5,378 nt of DNA from an uncultured Prevotellaceae bacterium (GTDB lineage: Bacteria; Bacteroidota; Bacteroidia; Bacteroidales; Bacteroidaceae): the NCBI GenBank assembly GCA_937900485.1, contig CALCEL010000002.1, positions 1 to 5,378 of the forward strand, in the 5' to 3' direction. The translations under genes and the position numbers were made by a program. Position 1 is the first letter of the stretch; each line of letters begins with the position of its first letter. The notes under the pieces were generated by a model. The model was not told where the DNA came from. It saw nothing but the letters and a program-made list of their open reading frames with translations, and made no database searches. Shown here in pieces: positions 1-4,749 of this stretch.

Positions 1-58
1 GAACCGCCGACCCTCTGCTTGTAAGGCAGACGCTCTGAACCAGCTGAGCTAAACGTCC
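1..58 (-). tRNA. tRNA-Val (anticodon UAC), 3' end cut by the window edge
   Basis: Read on the minus strand from base 58, the sequence folds as the first three quarters of a tRNA. The acceptor 5' strand GGACGTT (58-52) is followed by TA and a D arm with GCTC and GAGC stems around a loop containing AGCTGGTTCA. The anticodon stem TCTGC/GCAGA (30-26 and 18-14) encloses the loop CTTACAA (25-19), whose anticodon TAC lies at 23-21 and reads valine GUA codons. The variable region GGGTC and the T-stem strand GGCGG followed by TTC run to base 1. About 17 bases (rest of the T arm, acceptor 3' strand, any CCA) lie outside the window. A dedicated promoter lies 80 bases upstream at 138-168. The fold and anticodon are seen directly. 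Whether more tRNAs follow downstream cannot be told. Confidence 0.95.
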
Positions 59-61
59 TTG

Positions 62-91
62 TCGAGTTAGTTGCCTCGCGGCGACACTCGA
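62..91 (-). other. Stem-loop in the tRNA-Val leader
   Basis: The leader between promoter and tRNA can fold into a two-part hairpin. The outer stem is TCGAG (62-66) with CTCGA (87-91). The inner stem is GTTGC (70-74) with GCGAC (81-85, one G-U type pair), around the loop CTCGCG. It ends only three bases before the mature tRNA 5' end at 58 and has no T-tract after it in the minus direction, so it is not a terminator. It may mark the RNase P precursor leader; any function is inference. Confidence 0.4.
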
Positions 92-137
92 TGTTTCGTT
101 CTTGAACTCAAAGTAAGTTCCTTTCCGAAAGCGAGTG

Positions 138-168
138 CAAAGGTAAGGACTTTTTTTGAACCAGCAAA
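138..168 (-). promoter_or_regulatory. Bacteroidota-type promoter of the tRNA-Val gene
   Basis: On the minus strand, TTTG (168-165) and TACCTTTG (145-138) are separated by 19 bases. This matches the -33 TTTG and -7 TAnnTTTG elements of the Bacteroidota primary sigma factor with ideal spacing. Transcription would start near base 131 and give a leader of about 70 bases before the tRNA at 58. The same 11 bases, GTGCAAAGGTA on the + strand, recur in the other minus-strand promoter at 624-655. Confidence 0.8.
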
Positions 169-169
169 A

Positions 170-620
170 TATTTAGCAACTTTTTTTGAAGTTTTTTTGA
201 CCGGTTTTTATCACAAAGAACCACCTTGCTGAAAGACTCGTAAGAGAGCTTTCAAAAGTACTCCCTAAAAATAAGGAAGCAATCCTTGCAATCTTTTCCC
301 TTATAAACAACTTAACACTAAGTGAAAGAACGAAGAGGAAAAAAACCTCTAAATAATTTAATCAACTAACCTTTTACCTTAATCAAAACTTTACCTATTC
401 TGGTTTCTCAACCATTATATAACTAAATTCTTATCAAAGCAACGGTCTCATCATCTCAAAATCATCACCTCAAAACCGAACATCCTAATCTCAGATATAT
501 TAAAGATTCAGATGTAAACTTAAAGACTTCCAGACAATAAACACATCCCGTAATTTTCTGTTTTACAAAGACTTTCATCATCGTTCCATCTTGTCAGTCT
601 GTCATCCTTTCGTTTGACGG
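170..620. other. AT-rich stretch without a clear gene
   Basis: About 450 bases between two promoters that both point left. I see no recognisable protein or RNA gene. The + strand is very poor in G: in 361-480 I count 32 C and 6 G. A-tracts and T-tracts are common, including three T7GA tracts at about 151-200 (CTTTTTTTGAA twice, then GTTTTTTTGAC). A weak minus-strand hairpin lies at 261-279 (CTTCCT/AGGGAG with one G-U pair) and is followed by a poor T-run, so it is not a convincing terminator. The only ORF with a promoter in the right place is the doubtful one at 465-581. Confidence 0.6.
465..581 (-). CDS. Possible 38-residue small protein, doubtful
   Basis: An ATG at 581 opens 38 codons on the minus strand and ends at TGA 467-465. 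The predicted peptide begins MMKVFVKQK, has a Cys-x-x-Cys (CVYC) at residues 13-16 and ends GCSVLR; it is mixed basic and hydrophobic without a clear signal or membrane segment. I recognise no family. Its only support is position: the minus-strand promoter at 624-655 would start transcription near 617, about 36 bases before this ATG. The ribosome site is unconvincing (GGA six bases upstream), two shorter ATG ORFs precede it in the leader, and an ORF this short can easily occur by chance. The transcript could equally be a non-coding RNA or a long upstream start for the tRNA-Val. Confidence 0.18.
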   Translation of the reverse strand: MMKVFVKQKITGCVYCLEVFKFTSESLIYLRLGCSVLR

Positions 621-623
621 GTG

Positions 624-655
624 CAAAGGTATGGAGTTTTCCAATTACCACCAAA
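624..655 (-). promoter_or_regulatory. Bacteroidota-type promoter reading left, target unclear
   Basis: On the minus strand, TTTG (655-652) and TACCTTTG (631-624) are 20 bases apart, a full match to the Bacteroidota -33/-7 consensus. The start point would be near 617. No convincing gene follows within the next 480 bases, before the tRNA promoter. Its quality equals that of the tRNA promoter, so it is probably real, driving a small RNA, a small protein (465-581) or a distal start of the tRNA-Val transcript. Confidence 0.65.
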
Positions 656-690
656 TTTTACCCCACTATTTTTTCAATTTTCTTAGTTTT

Positions 691-823
691 ATTGATGCGC
701 GTCAATAATTGTGCGCACAAAGCGTGATTTTACGTCAATTTTGACTTTTTTCGGCAAAAACAGAAACGTGAGAAAACACGCGGAAAACATCGATTTTTCC
801 GCATATCGCCAACAAAAATCACG
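691..823. repeat. Cluster of palindromes and hairpins upstream of panB
   Basis: Several dyads lie side by side between the left-facing promoter at 624-655 and the panB promoter box at 909. ATTGATGCGCGTCAAT (691-706) is a palindrome with two mismatched positions. TTGTGCGCACAA (709-720) is a perfect 12-base palindrome, its centre 16 bases from the first. GTCAA-TT-TTGAC lies at 734-745 and is followed by T6. CGTG-AGAAAA-CACG is at 767-780. GCGGAAAA-CATCGAT-TTTTCCGC is at 780-802. The inner three are bracketed by the inverted pair CGTGATTTT (723-731) and AAAATCACG (815-823). The dyads are seen directly; operator sites, a cruciform or a folded RNA are all possible readings. Confidence 0.5.
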
Positions 824-908
824 TAAAACAGAAGAAGAAGCGTCCCTTTACAGGCACATTCCAGCCAAATAAGAACGTAAAAAATCACCACCCTACTCAA
901 AATAATAG

Positions 909-916
909 TATCTTTG
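909..916 (+). promoter_or_regulatory. -7 box of the probable panB promoter
   Basis: TATCTTTG fits the Bacteroidota -7 box TAnnTTTG and is followed by CAC, as at the other promoters here. No TTTG stands 19-20 bases upstream, so the -33 element is weak or absent and the promoter may be weak or need an activator. The start would fall near 923, giving panB a leader of roughly 70 bases. Confidence 0.55.
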
Positions 917-991
917 CACGGAAATCGAGCGACACACCAATTCGCCCAACCAAAACTAACACATTATTTATAATTAGAAAAAACTCTGAAA

Positions 992-1813
992 ATGGCAGGA
1001 TACTTAATCGAAGACGAGAAGAAAATAACATCAACAAGATTCACGCAAATGAAGTCACAAGGCAAAAAAATCGCCATGTTAACCTCATACGACTATACAA
1101 TGGCGCAAATAGTCGACGCTGCCGGTGTCGACTCCATACTTATCGGTGACTCTGCCAGCAACGTGATGGCGGGCAACGACACGACACTGCCGATGACACT
1201 CGATCAGATGATCTACCACGCCAAGAGTGTGGCAAGAGGAGCAAAAAGAGCCTTCGTGATATGCGACATGCCGTTCGGCACATACCAGGTGAGCCGTGAA
1301 GAAGGCATAAAGAACGCCGTCCGCATCATGCAGGAATCCGGCGTTGACTGTCTGAAGCTTGAGGGAGGAGAAGAAATCATCGACACAGTACGAGGAATCA
1401 TCAACACAGGTATACCAATCTGCGGCCACCTCGGACTAACTCCGCAAAGCGTGTACAAGTTCGGAGGCTTCGGACTGAGAGCAAAAGAAGAGTCTGAGGC
1501 AAACAAACTGCTCAGAGACGCCAAGCTGCTGGAAGAAGCCGGCTGCTGCGCCGTGGTGCTTGAGAAAATACCGGCAAGCTTAGCCAACAAAGTCACCGAG
1601 TCCCTGTCCATACCAACCATAGGAATAGGCGCCGGCAACGGATGTGACGGTCAGGTGCTGGTATTACAAGACATGTTGGGAATGAACAAAGGTTTCAAGC
1701 CTAAATTCCTGAGACACTTCGCGGATATACACACAGCCATTACAGACGGTGTGGGCGATTATGTCAGAGCGGTAAAAGACGGCAGCTTCCCTAGCGCCGA
1801 CGAGCAATACTAA
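992..1813 (+). CDS. panB: 3-methyl-2-oxobutanoate hydroxymethyltransferase (ketopantoate hydroxymethyltransferase)
   Basis: PanB transfers a hydroxymethyl group from 5,10-methylenetetrahydrofolate to 2-oxoisovalerate, giving ketopantoate, the first committed step of pantothenate and CoA synthesis in the cytosol. The 273-residue protein has the usual length and the (beta/alpha)8 family motifs throughout: LTSYDYTMA (30-38), GDS with metal and substrate ligands Asp53 and Ser54, CDMPFGTY with metal ligand Asp92, LKLEGG with Lys122 and Glu124, GHLGLTPQ (145-152, His146), LEKIP with the presumed catalytic Glu191, and GIGAG (211-215). All key residues are present, so the enzyme should be active. The ATG at 992 is the only good start, with an in-frame stop at 971-973. 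No Shine-Dalgarno sequence is visible; the leader is A-rich. It appears monocistronic: a -7 box lies upstream at 909 and a strong terminator downstream at 1878-1925. No other pan gene is in view. Confidence 0.97.
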   Translation: MAGYLIEDEKKITSTRFTQMKSQGKKIAMLTSYDYTMAQIVDAAGVDSILIGDSASNVMAGNDTTLPMTLDQMIYHAKSVARGAKRAFVICDMPFGTYQVSREEGIKNAVRIMQESGVDCLKLEGGEEIIDTVRGIINTGIPICGHLGLTPQSVYKFGGFGLRAKEESEANKLLRDAKLLEEAGCCAVVLEKIPASLANKVTESLSIPTIGIGAGNGCDGQVLVLQDMLGMNKGFKPKFLRHFADIHTAITDGVGDYVRAVKDGSFPSADEQY

Positions 1814-1877
1814 TCTAGCGTCACACCACTCAAGATGAAAAGACTGGACAGGCGTCCCGTCCAAAGGAAACACACGA

Positions 1878-1925
1878 CCTCAGTTGCGCACGCCACATCA
1901 CAGCGTGACAACTGAGGCATTTTTT
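1878..1925 (+). terminator. Strong intrinsic terminator after panB
   Basis: CCTCAGTTG (1878-1886) pairs perfectly with CAACTGAGG (1909-1917). Inside, after a small internal loop, CACGC (1889-1893) pairs with GCGTG (1903-1907) around the nine-base loop CACATCACA. Two bases later comes a run of six T (1920-1925). The hairpin starts 64 bases after the panB stop and should end its transcript. Confidence 0.9.
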
Positions 1926-2210
1926 ATATACACGTCAGCGACAGACACAGCCCAACAGCACACACCACACACATCCGGCACGTCACCACCACCCCACTAC
2001 CACATTCCGCCCTCCCTTTCGAAAGAAAGCCCCACGGGCAGCGAACCACCGTCCGCACGCACCAACACAGACCTCCGTCCACAAACACGAGCCAACCATT
2101 CTGAAACACTCCTGCCACCACACCATACGGGCATGACATTGCCACGACGAGCAACCAGAAGCGCAGGACTACAGACACAGATAACAGACATAAAGAAAGC
2201 CTGCCACTAA
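1926..2210. other. Gene-free spacer with extreme A+C bias
   Basis: In 1931-2160 I count 100 C, 72 A, 36 G and 22 T, so A+C is 75 percent on the + strand. ORFs exist here on both strands, but the products are either Pro/Thr/His-rich or Cys/Val/Trp-rich low-complexity strings. They resemble no family, and one of them starts inside the panB terminator, so I treat all as chance. I see no RNA gene and no promoter. The bias itself is discussed in the findings. Confidence 0.6.
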
Positions 2211-2253
2211 TGGGGGAATAAAGGACAATTCAGCGTGTACCCAAATTCCTATG

Positions 2254-2276
2254 CCTATTATTTACAAAATAACAGG
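2254..2276. repeat. Short AT-rich hairpin inside the balanced island
   Basis: CCT-A-TTATTT (2254-2263) pairs with AAATAA-C-AGG (2267-2276) around ACA: nine pairs with one mismatch. The perfect palindrome GGTTAACC (2275-2282) and then CAGCTG (2282-2287) follow directly. It lies 44 bases left of the larger repeat and could be part of the same inserted unit. There is no T-tract, so it does not look like a terminator. Confidence 0.35.
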
Positions 2277-2319
2277 TTAACCAGCTGATAATCTTAAAAT
2301 AATATGCTCAAAAATATCA

Positions 2320-2429
2320 GGCCTCTTTTTTGAAATTCTCAGGCTAGGATATAGTCTACAAACAGGTCTGCAGTTTTCATAGTCCTAACCTGAGAATTCC
2401 AGCGTCCTAACCTAAGAATTTCAGAGGCC
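2320..2429. repeat. Inverted plus tandem repeat element
   Basis: Two tandem 22-base units, TCCTAACCTGAGAATTCCAG plus CG at 2383-2404 and TCCTAACCTAAGAATTTCAG plus AG at 2405-2426, agree at 19 of 22 positions. A third copy lies inverted at 2330-2349 (TTGAAATTCTCAGGCTAGGA). The ends GGCCTC (2320-2325) and GAGGCC (2424-2429) are perfect inverted repeats, so 2320-2349 and 2405-2429 can pair over about 24 bases with five extra T on one side. The inverted copy can instead pair with the first tandem unit, so two alternative hairpins exist. No target-site duplication is evident. The element sits in a stretch of balanced composition (2221-2460: A+C 57 percent) inside an A+C-rich spacer, which suggests a separate origin. 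It may be a small non-autonomous mobile element or a dispersed palindromic repeat. Confidence 0.6.
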
Positions 2430-2442
2430 GAATAAGCCACGA

Positions 2443-2466
2443 GAAAAAATCAGAAGTCATTTTTTC
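2443..2466. repeat. AT-rich inverted repeat GAAAAAAT/ATTTTTTC
   Basis: An eight-base perfect inverted repeat with the eight-base spacer CAGAAGTC, just right of the 2320-2429 element. The stem is almost all A-T, so it would be a weak terminator at best. It may mark the right side of the balanced-composition island. Confidence 0.3.
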
Positions 2467-2489
2467 GCTGACGGACATCAACGAAAAAT

Positions 2490-2788
2490 GAGGAATATCG
2501 AACAGCAAAAACACATGCGACAAATAGGAAATCCGGTCACATTTTCAGCCGCTACAGATAAATGCACAGCAGAGACTACACATCGCACCCTTATCACATC
2601 GCGAGCGCACAGCCCCCCCCAAAAAAAACGAAGACACTTACATTCACAGCGAACGAGTCATCACACCGCGTGCACAGAAACACAAAAACACAAGCCCAAA
2701 AAGCACATCAGACACACAGACAGCACACATTAAGCAGTCACAAAACACCTTTAACACACAGCATAGCACAACAGTCATGTTATTTTCG
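2490..2788. other. Gene-free A+C-rich spacer with a C8A8 tract
   Basis: No supported gene. In 2641-2760 I count 54 A, 39 C, 15 G and 12 T, so A+C is about 77 percent. The ORFs across it are Thr/His/Lys-rich strings produced by this composition. One homopolymer pair stands out: eight C (2613-2620) directly followed by eight A (2621-2628), a sequence prone to replication slippage. Confidence 0.55.
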
Positions 2789-2796
2789 TATATTTG
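2789..2796 (+). promoter_or_regulatory. -7 box of a probable promoter for the YhcH-like gene
   Basis: TATATTTG is a perfect TAnnTTTG box on the coding strand. No TTTG is found at the -33 position, so the promoter is incomplete. Transcription would begin near 2803 and give a long leader of about 235 bases, which contains the foldable stretch at 2853-2926. Confidence 0.45.
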
Positions 2797-2852
2797 TATG
2801 TCAAACAGCGACAAGACATAAACAAGCCGTCACCCGACTCCGCACCGCACTC

Positions 2853-2926
2853 TGCCGAGCCGCCGGCAAGAAAAGCGGCGCGTCACTGGTAATGCCGCAG
2901 ACTGACATCACGAGACGGCCATGCCG
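2853..2926 (+). promoter_or_regulatory. Candidate structured 5' leader of the YhcH-like gene
   Basis: Three foldable units lie in a row. First, TGCCG (2853-2857) pairs with CGGCA (2864-2868), and the loop bases GCCGC (2859-2863) pair with GCGGC (2875-2879). Together these form a compact H-type pseudoknot with a one-base loop (A2858) and an A-rich loop AGAAAA (2869-2874). Second, GTCACTG (2882-2888) pairs with CAG (2898-2900) and TGAC (2903-2906), with a two-base bulge. Third, CGGC-CAT-GCCG occupies 2916-2926. G makes up 26 of 90 bases in 2841-2930, against 15 of 120 in 2641-2760, as expected if pairing partners are being kept. It does not match a riboswitch class I know. GC-rich sequence can fold by chance, so the call is tentative. 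Confidence 0.3.
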
Positions 2927-3038
2927 CCCGACTCCGCCACATTCAAAAAAAAGAAACAGCAAAGGAGACAGGCACTACAGCCGTCAAAACATCAAACAGA
3001 GAAAGAGAAAAAAACGTCAAACATAAACATACAAAAAG

Positions 3039-3674
3039 ATGAAAAAAATACTCATTGGACTTGCGTTGCTCGCCAACATACACTTCATGCAAGCACAGAC
3101 ATACACTAACGCCTATCCCAAAGAGCTTCAGAAGCTTGCCGCCAAATGGGTCAAAAAAGGAGAATGGAGAAAGGGGTTCACCAAGGCATCGCCCGCCCCA
3201 TCCGTCAACCTCGTGGAGTTCTACATACAATACCACCGTAACCCAGAGGAATGGAAGGCGCTATTCCAATGGTTAGAGAACACCGACCTGCTAGCCATCA
3301 GCCCGGGCCGCATCCCGATTGAGGGAACAGACCTGACCGTAAGCGTGGAGGACGGGGACAACTGGTGCTCACAGCAGAACCTCAGAGAAGGCAAAGGCTC
3401 TGAGAGCCACTTACAGAAAATCGACTTCATGTACGTCGTGAGAGGCAAAGAAGGGTTCTGCAGGCTGGACCACGAGACGTCGACTCCAAAAGGCCCGTAC
3501 AAACCGGACAGGCTCGAGTACAACTTCAGCTATGACAAGCTGGAGCAGTTCACATCCATCCCGGGCACGTTCAACATCATGTTCCCGTGCGACTGGCACA
3601 TAGCCAAGGTGAAAACAGACGACAAGAGTCAGAACCTGCGCGTCCTCGTCATAAAGGTCAACTACAAGATGTGA
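3039..3674 (+). CDS. Secreted YhcH/YjgK/YiaL-family (DUF386) cupin-like protein
   Basis: Known members of this family (E. coli YhcH/NanQ, YiaL, EbgC) are metal-binding cupin-like proteins tied to sugar metabolism; NanQ acts as a sialic acid anomerase. This 211-residue protein starts with a signal peptide: MKK, a hydrophobic run (4-16) and a likely cleavage after Ala19; there is no lipobox Cys. Residues 20-68 are an extension not found in the cytosolic members. The family domain runs from about 70 to the end: GRIPIEG (90-96), Glu122-x-His124, IDFMYVVRGKE (128-138), PGTFNIMFPCDWH (175-187, with Asp185 and His187) and the closing VIKV (204-207). The Glu/His and Asp/His pairs fit the expected metal site. 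The start follows an A-rich leader. It stands alone between terminators with no sugar genes in view, so its substrate is unknown; a periplasmic sugar-processing role is inference. Confidence 0.85.
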   Translation: MKKILIGLALLANIHFMQAQTYTNAYPKELQKLAAKWVKKGEWRKGFTKASPAPSVNLVEFYIQYHRNPEEWKALFQWLENTDLLAISPGRIPIEGTDLTVSVEDGDNWCSQQNLREGKGSESHLQKIDFMYVVRGKEGFCRLDHETSTPKGPYKPDRLEYNFSYDKLEQFTSIPGTFNIMFPCDWHIAKVKTDDKSQNLRVLVIKVNYKM

Positions 3675-3711
3675 TGAGCACCCATTTTAAATAAGGTGAG
3701 TCATCTTTTTT
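3673..3711 (+). terminator. Intrinsic terminator overlapping the YhcH-like stop codon
   Basis: GATGA (3673-3677) pairs with TCATC (3701-3705) and CACC (3679-3682) with GGTG (3695-3698), with a small 1/2-base internal loop between the stems and the 12-base AT-rich apical loop 3683-3694. Six T follow (3706-3711). The 5' arm begins inside the stop codon TGA (3672-3674). The stem is weaker than the panB one because of the internal loop and long apical loop. Confidence 0.7.
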
Positions 3712-3720
3712 AGCTTTTGC

Positions 3721-3751
3721 TTTCATTTTTACAGCATTCTTATTACCTTTG
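3721..3751 (+). promoter_or_regulatory. Promoter of the pyrB-pyrI operon
   Basis: TACCTTTG (3744-3751) is a perfect -7 box, followed by CATG. TTTC (3721-3724) lies 19 bases upstream as an imperfect -33 box; a true TTTG at 3716-3719 is 24 bases away, too far for the usual spacing. The start near 3758 gives a leader of about 40 bases. This leader has no hairpin plus T-tract and no leader peptide, so an enterobacterial-type UTP-sensitive attenuator is absent. Confidence 0.75.
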
Positions 3752-3798
3752 CATGATGATTTGCTGTTTAATTACAAATAAAACAAATATATACCGAA

Positions 3799-4749
3799 AT
3801 GGGAAATAGGAGCATTGTTTCGATTGCCGATTACGACAGAGAAAAAATACAGAACCTGCTCGACATGGCAACCGAGTTTGAGAGGCATCCTAACAGGAAC
3901 CTGCTGAAAGGCAAAGTGGTGGCGACTCTTTTCTTCGAGCCCTCAACAAGAACGAGATTGTCGTTTGAGACCGCAGCCAATCGACTGGGAGCGAGAGTTA
4001 TCGGTTTCACAGACCCTAAGGTGACAAGTTCCTCAAAAGGAGAGACGCTCAAGGACACCATAAAAATGGTGAGCAACTATGCGGACGTGATTGTGATGAG
4101 ACACAAGCTGGAGGGAGCCGCATTGTACGCTAGTGAGGTCACGAACGTTCCGATAATAAACGCCGGCGACGGCTCCAACCTCCACCCGTCACAGACAATG
4201 CTTGACTTGTACTCCATCTACAAGACGCAAGGCACTCTCGACAACCTCAACATCTACCTTGTCGGAGACCTCAAGTACGGAAGAACGGTACACAGCCTGC
4301 TGATGTCGATGAGGAAATACAACCCTACTTTCCACTTCATCGCGCCGAAGGAGCTTGAGATGCCGGAGGAGTACAAAATCTACTGCAAGCAGAACGGCGT
4401 GAAATTTATTGAGCAGCAGGACTTCACAGAAGACACGATAGCCGACGCCGACATCCTGTACATGACTCGTGTGCAGCGTGAGCGTTTCACAGACCTGATG
4501 GAGTACGAGCGTGTGAAGGACGCCTACATCCTCAAGGCGGACATGTTGGGTAAGTGCAGGGACAACATGAAGATTCTGCACCCGCTGCCAAGAGTCAACG
4601 AGATACAGTATGACGTGGACGACAGCAAACACGCGTATTACTTCGAGCAGGCGCAGAACGGACTGTACGCACGCGAGGCATTGATATGCGACGTGCTCGG
4701 CATCACGCTTGAGGACATAAGAAAGGATAACAACATGTCAGACAAATAA
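3799..4749 (+). CDS. pyrB: Aspartate carbamoyltransferase catalytic chain
   Basis: PyrB joins carbamoyl phosphate and L-aspartate to N-carbamoyl-L-aspartate and phosphate, the committed step of pyrimidine synthesis in the cytosol. The 316-residue protein is full length. The N-terminal carbamoyl-phosphate domain has FEPSTRTR (46-53), SSSKGET (77-83) with Lys80 in place of E. coli Lys84, MRH with Arg101, and NAGDGSNLHPSQ (121-132) with His129 and Gln132. The aspartate domain has GDLKYGRTVHSL (156-167) with Arg162, MTRVQRERF (222-230) with Arg224 and Gln226, and HPLPR (261-265). SxxK and HPLP place it with aspartate, not ornithine, carbamoyltransferases. The ATG at 3799 follows an in-frame stop at 3769-3771, and no better start exists. 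pyrI follows 83 bases later on the same strand without a terminator between, so the two chains are probably co-transcribed and form the allosteric holoenzyme. Confidence 0.97.
   Translation: MGNRSIVSIADYDREKIQNLLDMATEFERHPNRNLLKGKVVATLFFEPSTRTRLSFETAANRLGARVIGFTDPKVTSSSKGETLKDTIKMVSNYADVIVMRHKLEGAALYASEVTNVPIINAGDGSNLHPSQTMLDLYSIYKTQGTLDNLNIYLVGDLKYGRTVHSLLMSMRKYNPTFHFIAPKELEMPEEYKIYCKQNGVKFIEQQDFTEDTIADADILYMTRVQRERFTDLMEYERVKDAYILKADMLGKCRDNMKILHPLPRVNEIQYDVDDSKHAYYFEQAQNGLYAREALICDVLGITLEDIRKDNNMSDK

Noticed and set aside
207..217. TTATCACA as a DnaA box or replication origin
   Set aside because: It lacks one base of TTATCCACA, stands alone, and no dnaA/dnaN context or box cluster is present.
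334..350. AGAGG-A7-CCTCT hairpin as a terminator
   Set aside because: Only five pairs with the A/T tract in the loop rather than after the stem; it does not fit a terminator on either strand.
1085..1638. Minus-strand ORFs of 114 and 141 codons inside panB
   Set aside because: They are antisense shadows of panB, which has all family motifs in the + frame.
1924..2178. 84-codon minus-strand ORF with hydrophobic stretches
   Set aside because: Its Val/Cys/Trp/Gly-rich product follows from the G+T-rich complement of the skewed spacer; a second ORF of similar quality overlaps it in another frame.
1884..2210. 108-codon + strand ORF after panB
   Set aside because: It starts inside the panB terminator and encodes a Pro/Thr/His-rich string dictated by the A+C bias; no family resemblance, promoter or ribosome site.
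2383..2426. Tandem repeats as a CRISPR array
   Set aside because: The two 22-base units abut without spacers, the third copy is inverted, and no cas gene is present.
2488..3026. ORFs of 81 and 154 codons on the + strand
   Set aside because: They overlap each other, run through the C8A8 tract and the promoter box, and encode Lys/Thr/His/Arg-rich low-complexity sequence; no start signal.
4189..4632. 147-codon minus-strand ORF inside pyrB
   Set aside because: Antisense shadow of pyrB, without its own promoter or recognisable domain.
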